Assembly: GCA_002787155.1 (NCBI GenBank)
Contig: PCVY01000003.1
Coordinates: 29,209 to 69,672, forward strand
Direction: 5' to 3'
Origin: Candidatus Abzuiibacterium crystallinum
GTDB taxonomy: Bacteria; Omnitrophota; Omnitrophia; Omnitrophales; Abzuiibacteriaceae
DNA length: 40,464 bases
Made by a program: the position numbers and the translations under genes. This document shows positions 7,584 through 15,834 of the stretch, one piece after another (position 1 is the first letter of the stretch; the number at the start of each line of letters is the position of its first letter). The notes under the pieces are model-generated. The model was not told where the DNA came from, did not search any database, and saw only the letters and a program-made list of their open reading frames with translations.

Positions 7584-8383
7584 CCAAGCAGTCCTTTTGA
7601 AACGGCGATATTCTTGACCAAATCAAGCAACCGATCAATTGAATATGGCTTTTGAACGCAAACAGAGCAGTTCAGTTCCTCGAGCTTCTTTCGGGTTTCA
7701 TCAGGAATCGGATCGGCAGAAAGCGGGATCATATAAGGCGGGTTCGGCAGTTTTACAAGTTCAGTGATAAGCTCATCACCCGACATTCGTGGAAGCTTGA
7801 TATCGACAAATAAAATATCCACCGCTTCCTTTCGCAGTCCCTCCAATGCTTCTAAGCCATCACCAAAACAGCGAACATCATAATTTTTTTCTCGGAAAAA
7901 AGCCGCGAGGTCTTCCATGAGATCCGGCTCATCTTCAACAAATGCCACGCGGCAATGGTTCTTCTCATATAAGTCTTCGTCGGGACCATCATCCGGAGGG
8001 CTGATTTCCGAGCCGATTTTTGCGCTGATACGATTTTCCAAAACCTCGAAATCAAAAGGCTTAGTCACAACGTCGTCCAGTTTAATATTATGCGCCTTTA
8101 GCTTATCCGCATACTTTGGAAGATAGCCCGTGAGAATGATCGTAGGCGGCATTGAAAGCCCTGATTCCTTGATCTTTTCGAGTACTTCAAAGCCGCTCAA
8201 TTTTCTCATTTTAAGATCAAGCAACATTAACTTGACGCTAAAATTGCGCAGCTTATTGACAACTGTCGTAGGATCCGTCGTCGCCACCACTTCTATGTGC
8301 CGCTGTTTAAACTGATCCTTCAACACGGCAATCATTTCTTCATCGTCATCCACGATTAATACGCAAAATCTGGAATCCCTCAT
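7580..8383 (-). CDS. Dual receiver-domain response regulator (REC-REC, no output domain)
   Basis: Two CheY-like receivers in one 267-residue chain. REC1 (about 6-125) has the acidic triad in LIVDDDEE, phospho-acceptor Asp in LLDLKM, Thr in LTGY and Lys in TKPFD. REC2 (about 148-262) has FVEDEPDL, FVDIKLPRMSG, PLSADP and QKPYS. No DNA-binding, GGDEF or other effector domain follows, so output must be by protein contact or phosphorelay. The start has GAGG 5 nt upstream. It is the last gene of the ACP-kinase operon, 53 nt after the single receiver, and probably takes phosphate from the adjacent membrane kinase. Confidence 0.9.
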   Translation of the reverse strand: MRDSRFCVLIVDDDEEMIAVLKDQFKQRHIEVVATTDPTTVVNKLRNFSVKLMLLDLKMRKLSGFEVLEKIKESGLSMPPTIILTGYLPKYADKLKAHNIKLDDVVTKPFDFEVLENRISAKIGSEISPPDDGPDEDLYEKNHCRVAFVEDEPDLMEDLAAFFREKNYDVRCFGDGLEALEGLRKEAVDILFVDIKLPRMSGDELITELVKLPNPPYMIPLSADPIPDETRKKLEELNCSVCVQKPYSIDRLLDLVKNIAVSKGLLG

Positions 8384-8436
8384 TTGAGCCTCACCTTCTC
8401 CTCTTTGCTATGACTTATCAAGATAACCACGATGCT

Positions 8437-8820
8437 TTATTTATCGTCTTTTTTCCGCGAAAGTAACTGCATAAATTTTTCATGTAGCTTCTCAGGCTCA
8501 ATGTCATCCGGCTTCTCTAAAAATTCACTCACACCAAGATGCTCCGCCTTGAAACGCAAGCTGACATCCACATAGCCTGTCATGGCACAAATAATGGTCT
8601 TCGGGTGCTTTCTTAAAATCGCTTCAATCACATCCAACCCAGAAACGGAAGTTGCCAATTTTAAATCTATCAGTGCTAGATGCCAAGTTTTCTCTTTAAT
8701 CAATCGGAGCGCTTCTTCGCCGGTTACCGCAAAATCGACAGAAAAGTCTTTTTCCTCAAACCACTCCTTGAGAAAAGTGCAAATTTCCTTTTCGTCGTCA
8801 ACTACCAGAAGGTTTATCAT
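8437..8820 (-). CDS. Single-domain response regulator (receiver only)
   Basis: A complete CheY-like receiver: VVDDEKEI, phospho-Asp in LIDLKL, MTGY and EKPDD. There is no output domain. I place the start at the ATG at 8820 (MINLLVVDDE), the usual distance from the first acidic pair; an ATG at 8829 and a TTG at 8835 are open. The gene overlaps the 3' end of the kinase gene by about 20 bp, implying translational coupling and a kinase-regulator pair. It is acidic and helical, with a short Lys-rich tail. Confidence 0.9.
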   Translation of the reverse strand: MINLLVVDDEKEICTFLKEWFEEKDFSVDFAVTGEEALRLIKEKTWHLALIDLKLATSVSGLDVIEAILRKHPKTIICAMTGYVDVSLRFKAEHLGVSEFLEKPDDIEPEKLHEKFMQLLSRKKDDK

Positions 8821-11275
8821 GTCTGTCATCCGCAAGCGGTAATTTCAAAATGAATGTCGTTCCCTTCTCAGCTTCGCTTTCAAGCGTGATCTCTCCCTTA
8901 TGAATTGATTCCACAATGTGCTTACAAATGAAGAGCCCCTGGCCCTGGCCTGCAGCCCCAATCGTATCACTCTTCTTCGTTTTTGTGCTAAAATCCTGCT
9001 TCCATATTTCCGCCCGTATTCCCTCTGGAATTCCAGGACCGTTATCCGAAAACTCTAACCTCGCCAATTTAGGATCATTTGGATCAAAATCCCCCCTGAT
9101 TTCGATTCTACGCTCTTTTTGATTACCCATCGCTTCAAATGCGTTCTTGATTAAGTTCACAAAAACCTGAAGGAGCTGATCTTGATTTCCCATTATGACG
9201 ACGTTAGGAACAATCTTTTCAATGATTTCACAAGTTGAAAGATTTTCCTCGTATGTTGAAAATCTGGACGCTTCAATTCCCTCGCGAACGAGCACAGTTA
9301 AGCTCAAGCGGGTCATCTTCCCCTTTGAATCCTTCAGAATATTTGTCAGCGTATGAACGGCATCATTGATACGATCCGCTCCTCGATGCACCCTTTTACT
9401 ATCGTTTTCGATGTCAGTTAATATTTTCTTTAATTTGTTTAAATCACCATTCGGAGTATCTGGTGGAATTTTATCGAGCAGAGCGTAACATTTTTTTAAA
9501 TGTGTACTGAATATTTTGCTTGTCCATAACCTGACAACTGTCAGCGGATTGTTCACCTCATGGCCGATGGCCTTCGCCATCCCAACCATCGTAGCGTTCT
9601 TCTCAGCGACGATGAGTGACGCTTGCGTGGTTCTCAACTTTTCATTTGTTTCGCTTAACTCCCGGTTCATTTCTTCTGTCGCTGTTCTTGCTTCTTGCGC
9701 CTGTCTTCTGGCATCTTCTTCCTCTTTGAGGGCATGAATAAGCTGGTTCTGAACTTTGACTAACTCTTCATTTGTCTTTTCTAGAGCTTTACGACGCTCG
9801 ACTGCCTCATCGTAAAGTCTTGCATTTTCAAAGGCGATTGATGACTCCTGCGCTAAAGTAAAGAATACGTCAAGGTCCTCTTTTGTATAGGGCTCATCAG
9901 ATTTTTGGTGACCCAGAAACAGGAAGCCTCTCAAATGAGGCTCCTTCTTTCTAACATCTTCAGCCGCTTCCCCGCCAAAACAAGGAATTGCAGCCTCCGC
10001 TTTAAATAAGCTCGCAAGTTGGATTATCTCTTTCAATTCCATTTTCTTACTGCCAACCTCTTCATGCTCAAATGCGAGCCGTAATAGCGTTAAATCGACT
10101 GGAGCTCGCACCTTGTAGAAATATTGGATCAGGGGATGAGTGAGTCTTATAACTTTTAAGGATGAATCTAAAACAATCGGACGGCTTGCGCGCAATCTTA
10201 ACTGCTGATCAATTCCAGAAAAAACAAAGACTGACGCATTTGCTATACGAGCTTTCTTAATCAAAAAAGCTACAATTAGTCGGGATTGTTGCTTCAAACT
10301 GTCAACGTGTGCAAGATATTCACTTGCTTCCTTCAAAAGCACTCTATAATCCAATTTCTTCTGAAACAGGAACTTGTCTGTCATTTGGATCAAGAAATTT
10401 CGAACGTTGTCATATATTACAATAATCAGCACAACCGCGATGGCAGCAGAAAAGAAGGGATTCGCCGCCATATACTTTGACAGCAGATTTTGGAAAACAA
10501 ATACAACAAATGAAAAAATTGCCATGATCGCACCAAAGAGAAAAGCAAAAACTATGGTGCGCTTGATTAATATTTTGAGGTCTATTAGTCGATGTTTTAG
10601 GACGGCATATCCCGAGACAAAACTTAAAAGCAGAACTCCATAAGGACCATAAGGAAATGGGAACATTGATAAATCATATACCGGCAAAAAACAACCGATG
10701 CCACCAAAATATCCAATCAGGTTCGCAATGAAGAAGAATCGTATTTGCTTTTTCTTTAACCCCGATGACTGCAAGAGTGCGTGAAATAAGGCCAAATGCG
10801 CTATAAATACAGCCGCCGCAAATGAAATTACCCACGGCGTATAGAAAATACCTGCATTTGGGAAATATGGAAATGATAATTTTGGACTAATACCATCAAA
10901 GAACAGGGCTCTAAAGAAAATAACAACGACGAAGAAGAAGACTGCAAGTAAGTAAAAAATCCACAAGATTACCTGCGCTATTCGACTCTTATCTCTATCG
11001 AGATAGGCATAAGTAAAGTGCAAAAAGAAAACGGGGATAAAAATAGCAGCAATGTGAGTTGTTTGGCAAAAGAAATAAGATAATTCGTAGTTATAGATAG
11101 AAGTTGTAAGGAAGACACTGAACGACCAGGCGAAAAGCGCGAAATAATAAAGGGAGAACTTATCTCGCAATTCTTTTCTTACGCCCTTCTTATAAACCAA
11201 AACCACAAGGGATAGACTCGCGATCGAAGTCAGTAAAGCAGAAAATTGATAATGATGTGAAGGTAAAATCTCCAA
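8798..11275 (-). CDS. Membrane sensor histidine kinase: multi-TM sensor, GAF, coiled coil, HisKA/HATPase
   Basis: A chain of about 825 residues. Up to eight hydrophobic segments fill roughly the first 300 residues, organised like the 7TM-type N-terminal sensor of histidine kinases, with no large periplasmic domain. A GAF-like region follows at about 325-510, then a charged coiled coil (about 510-565). The transmitter has the H-box GHEVNNPLTV (His about 582 of the longest frame), N-box NLIKNAFEA, G1 SDNGPGIP and G2 GQGQGLFICK. A 7TM sensor of this kind suits a hydrophobic or membrane-partitioned ligand. No ATG fits: I chose a TTG at 11275 with AGAGG 9 nt upstream; the frame extends to a TTG at 11305. 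It follows the methyltransferase with no gap and overlaps the receiver gene. Confidence 0.92.
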   Translation of the reverse strand: MEILPSHHYQFSALLTSIASLSLVVLVYKKGVRKELRDKFSLYYFALFAWSFSVFLTTSIYNYELSYFFCQTTHIAAIFIPVFFLHFTYAYLDRDKSRIAQVILWIFYLLAVFFFVVVIFFRALFFDGISPKLSFPYFPNAGIFYTPWVISFAAAVFIAHLALFHALLQSSGLKKKQIRFFFIANLIGYFGGIGCFLPVYDLSMFPFPYGPYGVLLLSFVSGYAVLKHRLIDLKILIKRTIVFAFLFGAIMAIFSFVVFVFQNLLSKYMAANPFFSAAIAVVLIIVIYDNVRNFLIQMTDKFLFQKKLDYRVLLKEASEYLAHVDSLKQQSRLIVAFLIKKARIANASVFVFSGIDQQLRLRASRPIVLDSSLKVIRLTHPLIQYFYKVRAPVDLTLLRLAFEHEEVGSKKMELKEIIQLASLFKAEAAIPCFGGEAAEDVRKKEPHLRGFLFLGHQKSDEPYTKEDLDVFFTLAQESSIAFENARLYDEAVERRKALEKTNEELVKVQNQLIHALKEEEDARRQAQEARTATEEMNRELSETNEKLRTTQASLIVAEKNATMVGMAKAIGHEVNNPLTVVRLWTSKIFSTHLKKCYALLDKIPPDTPNGDLNKLKKILTDIENDSKRVHRGADRINDAVHTLTNILKDSKGKMTRLSLTVLVREGIEASRFSTYEENLSTCEIIEKIVPNVVIMGNQDQLLQVFVNLIKNAFEAMGNQKERRIEIRGDFDPNDPKLARLEFSDNGPGIPEGIRAEIWKQDFSTKTKKSDTIGAAGQGQGLFICKHIVESIHKGEITLESEAEKGTTFILKLPLADDRHDKPSGS

Positions 11276-11277
11276 GC

Positions 11278-11961
11278 TCAATTTCCTCTTTTGATCAACT
11301 TCCAAGGAAAGAACATGCCGACTTCTTTCTTGTACTTTAAATAGCGATCACCAAATCGTCTAAAAGAAGTCCTCTCTTCTACAAACGCACGAAGCACAAC
11401 TAAAGGTACCGCGAGACATAAGGAAATAATTAGCGCATAGTATGCGTTTGCAATAAGTGGAAGAGCTGTCAATTCCATCATAATTCCAAGGTATATTGGA
11501 TGCCGTACATATTTGAAAGGCCCAATTTTTACGAGCCTTACTTTCTTAATTTTTTGAACACCGACAGCATGTACAGCCCATTGTTTCCCTAAAGCAGCCA
11601 TGCCCCAAAACCTCAGTCTAAATGAAGCTGCAAGCAGTACCAATCCACTAAATGTGACTCCTATGTTAATGCTATAAAAACGGAGAAAATAAAACTCCGT
11701 TATGAATAGAAAGAATACCAAAAGGTAGGCGCCTGTCACAGCTATCAGTGTCCAATCACCGTGGACTTCTTCCCGACGTCTCTCTTTGCTCGTATTGAAT
11801 GTTTCCCACGCGCGTTCGATAATGCAAATAGTCACGAAACAAAAAAAGATTAGTCCAGTGTTCGTTTTAGGCAAAAAATAATAAAGCATCGCCGTATAGA
11901 TTGGGACCACCACAATGCCCGTTAATTTGAAAATATTAATTATGGTAACTTTTTTTGACAT
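11278..11961 (-). CDS. ICMT/PEMT-like membrane methyltransferase
   Basis: About 228 residues starting MSKKVTIINIFKL, with five or so hydrophobic segments. The C-terminal half carries the isoprenylcysteine carboxyl methyltransferase/phospholipid methyltransferase signature: GPFKYVRHPIYLGIMMELT, then an acidic ERTSFRRFGDRYLKYKKEV near the end. Members use S-adenosylmethionine to methylate carboxylates, or phospholipid or polyketide-lipid hydroxyls, at the membrane face. The frame is open to 12036, but the N-terminal extension would lie inside the thioesterase gene; the ATG at 11961 overlaps it by 26 bp. Set between acyl thioesterases and a sensor kinase, it could make a methyl ester or otherwise modify an acyl product (inference). 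Substrate unknown. Confidence 0.85.
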   Translation of the reverse strand: MSKKVTIINIFKLTGIVVVPIYTAMLYYFLPKTNTGLIFFCFVTICIIERAWETFNTSKERRREEVHGDWTLIAVTGAYLLVFFLFITEFYFLRFYSINIGVTFSGLVLLAASFRLRFWGMAALGKQWAVHAVGVQKIKKVRLVKIGPFKYVRHPIYLGIMMELTALPLIANAYYALIISLCLAVPLVVLRAFVEERTSFRRFGDRYLKYKKEVGMFFPWKLIKRGN

Positions 11962-12385
11962 CTTTTGAATGTTCCAGCACTGGTTGTAATAATTCAGTCG
12001 GGATGCTTGCAAACTTTCCACGCTCCGAATCAACAAACACTAGCGTGTGTTCTGTTGCGCAAACAACTTTCGAGAGTCGTAAATTCAAAAAAGTTGTTTT
12101 GACGTTAAAGCTGTAATGCCTAATTTTTTCAAATGTAATATGCGCCTCCAGTTTATCTCCAAACATACAGTCAAGAAATAGATCACATGTAATGCGTGTC
12201 GTCATCATTTTTATTCTTCCATCGGTCAATTCAAGAAAATTTGGCACCTTTTCTTGAAAAAATGCTTCTCTCACGTAACTTGTCCATTCAAGAAAGTTAT
12301 ATGGATGAATGAATCCATGTTGATCCGTATGCTTAAAAAAAACTTGTATTTGGTTGAAACTATAAACCTTGCTCTCAGTTGCCAT
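11936..12385 (-). CDS. Hot-dog fold acyl thioesterase (4HBT/YbgC-like), copy A
   Basis: A 149-residue single hot-dog domain. The N-terminal motif FKHTDQHGFIHPYNFLEW corresponds to the D-x-D/N-x-x-G-H-V-N-x-x-x-Y-L-x-W catalytic loop and central helix of 4-hydroxybenzoyl-CoA and acyl-ACP thioesterases, with the catalytic Asp retained. Such enzymes hydrolyse acyl-CoA or acyl-ACP thioesters in the cytoplasm. The ribosome site AGGT lies 8 nt before the ATG. It follows the related gene at 12389-12841 by 3 nt and, with the ACP gene in the same operon, probably acts on an ACP-bound acyl chain. Chain length cannot be read from sequence. Confidence 0.85.
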   Translation of the reverse strand: MATESKVYSFNQIQVFFKHTDQHGFIHPYNFLEWTSYVREAFFQEKVPNFLELTDGRIKMMTTRITCDLFLDCMFGDKLEAHITFEKIRHYSFNVKTTFLNLRLSKVVCATEHTLVFVDSERGKFASIPTELLQPVLEHSKDVKKSYHN

Positions 12386-12388
12386 TCT

Positions 12389-12841
12389 TTAATACCTGTA
12401 TAATAAGTTTCTTTCGTTAACAGAGATGGATTCTAACAATGGCGTAATTTCTGACGGAGTAGGTATCGGTGTTCTTGTGTTGAGTGAAGCAAAATACAGA
12501 GATTGCTTGCCGAGAGCTACTAAAGTTCCCGATTCCTCAATTATGTAAGTAAAAAGGAGACTAAAATGGTCTTTTTGCAGATTAGACGAATTGACTTTAA
12601 TCAGAATATTGTCTCCGAAAACAGTTTGACTTTTGAATTGCATATTTGATTTAGATGTAATCAGCCTTGAATTATTCATAAGCAAGCCGTATTCATGGAC
12701 CCCCAGAATCAACGCGTCCGTGGCCAGAAACATTAATCTCAAGTAATTTGCAAAACTCATATGTTGAAATTGGTCAACATCACTACGCATGACCACATAT
12801 TTGTACACAAATTCCCTTTGGGAATGAGCAAAATATTTCAT
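12389..12841 (-). CDS. Hot-dog fold acyl thioesterase-like protein, copy B
   Basis: A 150-residue hot-dog protein with the loop MRSDVDQFQHMSFANYLRL, the D-x-D-x-x-x-H-x-x-x-x-x-Y-L pattern of YbgC-type thioesterases. It is clearly distinct from copy A downstream, so the two may form a heteromer or act on different acyl groups. Its ATG overlaps the stop codon of the upstream receiver gene (ATGA), showing tight translational coupling of acyl chemistry with signalling. No signal peptide. A role in acyl-ACP handling is inferred from the ACP gene in the same operon. Confidence 0.82.
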   Translation of the reverse strand: MKYFAHSQREFVYKYVVMRSDVDQFQHMSFANYLRLMFLATDALILGVHEYGLLMNNSRLITSKSNMQFKSQTVFGDNILIKVNSSNLQKDHFSLLFTYIIEESGTLVALGKQSLYFASLNTRTPIPTPSEITPLLESISVNERNLLYRY

Positions 12842-13215
12842 TTCTTCACGTGTTTTCTTACAAGGTTTAAGAATTGACTTAAATCAAAAGGTTTATATAT
12901 ATACTCTGCAACCTTGAGCTTTTCTGCTTCTTTTCCCACCTCTTCGCTTGCATAGCCCGTCATGAAAATTTCGGGAATACGTTGACGCTTTTCTGACTGT
13001 AGCAAGGAACGAATCTCCCTTATTAAATTAACACCGTCTTTGCCGGGCATTCTGATATCTGAAATAATCAGATCAAAATCTGATCTCTTAACTTCCTTCA
13101 ATGCCGCAGTAGCATCTGTGACAGTTACTACCTCATAGCCTGCCTTCTTAAGAAGTCTGTCAAGTGACTTTATTACTAGCATTTCGTCATCAACTAGCAA
13201 AATTTTTGATGCCAT
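12838..13215 (-). CDS. Single-domain response regulator (receiver only), upstream copy
   Basis: A 125-residue CheY-like receiver: LLVDDEML, phospho-Asp in IISDIRMPGKDG, FMTGYA and YKPFD. There is no effector domain. AGGAGG lies 9 nt before the ATG, a strong start. Its stop overlaps the start of thioesterase B. Its place between the Cys-rich protein and the thioesterases, away from the kinase, suggests that it controls the acyl enzymes by contact or acts as a phosphate sink (inference). Confidence 0.92.
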   Translation of the reverse strand: MASKILLVDDEMLVIKSLDRLLKKAGYEVVTVTDATAALKEVKRSDFDLIISDIRMPGKDGVNLIREIRSLLQSEKRQRIPEIFMTGYASEEVGKEAEKLKVAEYIYKPFDLSQFLNLVRKHVKK

Positions 13216-13279
13216 AACTATTGGCCTCCTAAATAAAACTAACAGATAAAGGCGCTTTCCAAATTGGCGCTGTTAATCA

Positions 13280-13723
13280 TTAAAATGAAAAACCCAAGCG
13301 TGGCATTTGCTCTCTCAATTGGTTTAAGAAATCCTGAAATGCCTCACTTCTTCTTGGTTCTGCAGGCGGCTCTTCAGACTCGCAATCACACCTTTCAAAA
13401 AAATTGCAAGGCAAAGTCTCGATTTCCTGCGAAGTAAGGTCCACCACTTTTCTTTGATCAAACCCAGACTGTTTCCCGAGTTCCGAAAACCGCCATGTCG
13501 TGCATTCGCATTCAGTGCAATATGGAACATTCTTTCGCCGTCCAGGATACCTCACAAGCAAATTGCAGTGACAGTATCGCAAAAATTCCATTGGGGGTAA
13601 TAACTTGAAGAGTTCAGGCGGGATATCAGTCATATGGATGCCTTTTTCCGAAAGGCCTTTCTCAAGCCAATAAATCAGCACGTACCGCTCTCCTCGACAG
13701 TGTTCGCAATGCCTTTCTTTCAT
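13280..13723 (-). CDS. Cysteine-rich putative zinc-binding protein
   Basis: A protein of about 147 residues with four Cys-pair motifs: CEHC near the N-terminus, CHC, CTEC with a following C, and CDC. These could build two zinc ribbons or a treble-clef-like site. No known family was recognised. It has no signal peptide. The ATG at 13723 has GAGAGG 5 nt upstream; a GTG at 13729 is open. It starts about 10 bp after the ACP stop and shares its transcript. It could be a regulator or partner of the acyl enzymes, but the sequence alone does not say. Confidence 0.75.
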   Translation of the reverse strand: MKERHCEHCRGERYVLIYWLEKGLSEKGIHMTDIPPELFKLLPPMEFLRYCHCNLLVRYPGRRKNVPYCTECECTTWRFSELGKQSGFDQRKVVDLTSQEIETLPCNFFERCDCESEEPPAEPRRSEAFQDFLNQLREQMPRLGFSF

Positions 13724-13732
13724 CCGCACCTC

Positions 13733-13969
13733 TCATGGTTCAAGTTTTTTCTTCAAGTACGCAGTAATGTCCTGAACAGTTCGCATTCGTTCAGCATCTT
13801 CATCAGATATTTCGAACCCAAATTCTTCTTCGAAGGCCATCACTAATTCAACCGTATCCAACGAATCGGCGCCAAGGTCGTCAACCAAATCAGCATCCGG
13901 AACCACACGCTCACGCGCAACTCCAAGTTGTTCACAGATAACTTCTTTAACCTTCTCAGTTAAGTCCAT
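13733..13969 (-). CDS. acpP: Acyl carrier protein
   Basis: A 78-residue acidic four-helix protein with the phosphopantetheine attachment motif GADSLDTVE (Ser36), as in AcpP-type carriers, which are usually 75-80 residues. The RBS AGGTG lies 8 nt before the ATG. It is the first gene of a nine-gene minus-strand operon with thioesterases, a methyltransferase and a kinase, not of a fatty-acid synthesis (fab) cluster. It may therefore be a dedicated carrier rather than the housekeeping ACP, although the sequence looks like an ordinary AcpP. No ketosynthase, acyltransferase or phosphopantetheinyl transferase is nearby. Confidence 0.92.
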   Translation of the reverse strand: MDLTEKVKEVICEQLGVARERVVPDADLVDDLGADSLDTVELVMAFEEEFGFEISDEDAERMRTVQDITAYLKKKLEP

Positions 13970-14243
13970 AAATTAAACACCTACCCTTTAGACACGCCCT
14001 TTTAGGTGCATTTTACTTAATTTCATTAATCAGCGGTAACCCTTTTTATTATCGGCCTTTACACCGGTAAAATTAGGGGGAAATAAAGAGATGGGTGGAG
14101 TGCAAAAGAAAGCTCCGGCAAGGCCAAATATCTGCTTAGGTTTCTCTAAAGAATTAATAAATTGCGAGAAAAGGCCTCGCTAATGGCAAGGACTTTCATG
14201 TTTCATACGGGCAGAACCGTCCAGTACAAGGTAACTCTTCTAT
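13970..14243. other. Intergenic region upstream of the ACP operon
   Basis: Holds the presumed ACP-operon promoter. The best minus-strand candidate is TTACCG, 18 bp, TAAAAT at about 14013-14042, which is weak. A small hairpin GCGAG/CTCGC lies at 14164-14180. I recognise no gene or known RNA here. Confidence 0.4.
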
Positions 14244-14435
14244 TTACTTTACACCTTTTACGCGAGCAAACACGAAACCTACTTTAAGAATCAAAAAAGC
14301 TATTACAGTAAACACAACATGATACTTCAAAAGAGTGAACATAAGAACTCAGGAATCCAACCATAGCGGAGATCAGGGATAAAGATCTTGACAACAACAG
14401 GTATTTACGACAGGCAGGCATCAATCAATAAAACC
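14244..14435 (-). pseudogene. Decayed paralogue of the membrane protein at 15400-15834
   Basis: Two blocks match the intact gene. VVKIFIPDLRYGWIPE mirrors VIVKVFIPDFRYGVIPA near its N-terminus. VFTVIAFLILKVGFVFARVK mirrors ITVIAFLILGVWFRYARIK at its C-terminus. The central 60-odd residues are missing and there is a stop between the blocks. It lies directly after the gene ending at 14451, so the operon once had another copy of this membrane protein that has since been deleted internally. The 5' boundary is approximate. Confidence 0.75.
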
Positions 14436-14450
14436 AAGTTCCAGTTGAAA

Positions 14451-15326
14451 TCATCTTGACTGTTTTGCCTGTTCCGTCAAACGTTTAAATAGTCCTTCCG
14501 GATTTACCTTGTATTCTGTTTGAATGCGCTCATAGGCAAAGAGATTATCCTCACCTGAAATTAGCACCTGGAGCGTTTCGGCGCATGCCAGTCTTGCTTG
14601 ATCAGCTGTGTCACTCTGGTCTTGCCTTTGAAAACACTCGACTAAATGAGGTGTGACAGTACGATCTCTCAAATATTGCAATGCAACGGCTGCATTATGC
14701 CTATCAATCCAAGAATCGCTTCTCAACATGGCCAAGAGCACTTTTTTTGTACGTGTTCGGGGATACAAACGTAATGTGTCTAAACCCGAAGCACTCAGAT
14801 AGTTGCGAATATCCGTACCGTGCTCAAAATCCTGGTAGTCCGCCTGTTCCACGCCTGAAAGGTAAGTATTGATCTCCATATAATTTAACCCAAGTTCAAT
14901 AACGCAAAAGGTAATCAAGATCAAAAACAAGCTGGCCATCGTAAGCTTTACCCGCTTTGACAGAAAACAAATCGCCAAAAGTGACAGAGGCATTAAGCGT
15001 TGTTCCAGGACTGATTGCGCTGAATCTGCGATACTCAAACGATTAATTCCTGCGAAACCTTCAGCCATTCTGGATATGTAGAACTGGTAGCCTTCTAGCG
15101 CAAACCAACCCGATACATTAATAACGACAAGTACCAAGCTGATGCGAAATCCGATTTTGGATTTAAACCTGACGTTTAGGAAAATGTAAATGGCCAAGAG
15201 AATTAACGCAATGCCGCCAGCCCAATCAATCACCCTCAAGGTTGTGGGCTGTCCATATAACGCCCAAGCATTTTTAGAACAAATGAGCAGAATAATGCTT
15301 AGCCATACACTGATATTTTTTCTCAT
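14451..15326 (-). CDS. Membrane protein with HEAT-like C-terminal region
   Basis: 291 residues. There is a signal-like first segment (residues 1-23), then about four further hydrophobic segments up to residue 155, then a soluble, Leu/Ala/Arg-rich C-terminal half resembling HEAT-type helical repeats (RSDSWIDRHNAAVALQYLRD, ARLACAETLQVLISG). Repeats of this type mediate protein contact. AAGG lies 6 nt before the ATG. It is the last intact gene of the transglutaminase/RHS-tip operon. No specific function recognised; an accessory or immunity role for the RHS tip is possible but unproven. Confidence 0.7.
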   Translation of the reverse strand: MRKNISVWLSIILLICSKNAWALYGQPTTLRVIDWAGGIALILLAIYIFLNVRFKSKIGFRISLVLVVINVSGWFALEGYQFYISRMAEGFAGINRLSIADSAQSVLEQRLMPLSLLAICFLSKRVKLTMASLFLILITFCVIELGLNYMEINTYLSGVEQADYQDFEHGTDIRNYLSASGLDTLRLYPRTRTKKVLLAMLRSDSWIDRHNAAVALQYLRDRTVTPHLVECFQRQDQSDTADQARLACAETLQVLISGEDNLFAYERIQTEYKVNPEGLFKRLTEQAKQSR

Positions 15327-15399
15327 GAATCGCCTTTATAGCGTTGATGCGGAAAACAATAAATGAACTACGGCAAAGATTAATCCGCCTTTAGTCACC

Positions 15400-15834
15400 C
15401 TAGATAGATTCACGCTGACTTCGCTTGACACTTTTTATGCGAGCATACCTGAACCACACTCCTAAAATAAGAAAGGCAATTACAGTAATGCCAACAAGAT
15501 ATGCCAAAATTGAGGAGGCAAAAAAGATTGTCATATTATCCGGCTTAAGCAACTTCCCTGAATCAAGCCCCCAACGCAAGTAACCAGTTAGCTCTCCGCT
15601 TGTCAAACCGATCAACATGAAAACAAAACAGTTAAATAGAGATTTCTCGACTTGTCGGTGATAAAGCCAAGCATTCAAGATAATCAAACTAAGGGGAACT
15701 GTTGTGAGCTCTGAGACAATTGCAGGAATCACACCATAGCGAAAGTCTGGAATGAATACTTTTACGATCACAGGCAGGAGAATATTTAACCAAATAAGCC
15801 ATTTGGCCTTTTTCGGCATCTTTCCAAATTTCAT
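15400..15834 (-). CDS. Small four-helix membrane protein
   Basis: 144 residues with about four hydrophobic segments (LIWLNILLPVIVKVFI, LTTVPLSLIILNAWLY, CFVFMLIGL, IFFASSILAYLVGITVIAFL) and a basic C-terminus. No family recognised. Its ATG at 15834 overlaps a TGA that would end the read-through version of the upstream gene (ATGA), which suggests the two were once translationally coupled. A deleted paralogue lies at 14244-14435, so the family has been duplicated in this operon. Multi-copy small membrane proteins behind an RHS tip can be immunity proteins; here that is only a possibility. Confidence 0.68.
   Translation of the reverse strand: MKFGKMPKKAKWLIWLNILLPVIVKVFIPDFRYGVIPAIVSELTTVPLSLIILNAWLYHRQVEKSLFNCFVFMLIGLTSGELTGYLRWGLDSGKLLKPDNMTIFFASSILAYLVGITVIAFLILGVWFRYARIKSVKRSQRESI

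Noticed and set aside
13970..14243. Riboswitch upstream of the ACP operon
   Set aside because: Several GGCC and CTCGC pairings can be drawn on either strand, but no known aptamer core or terminator could be matched.
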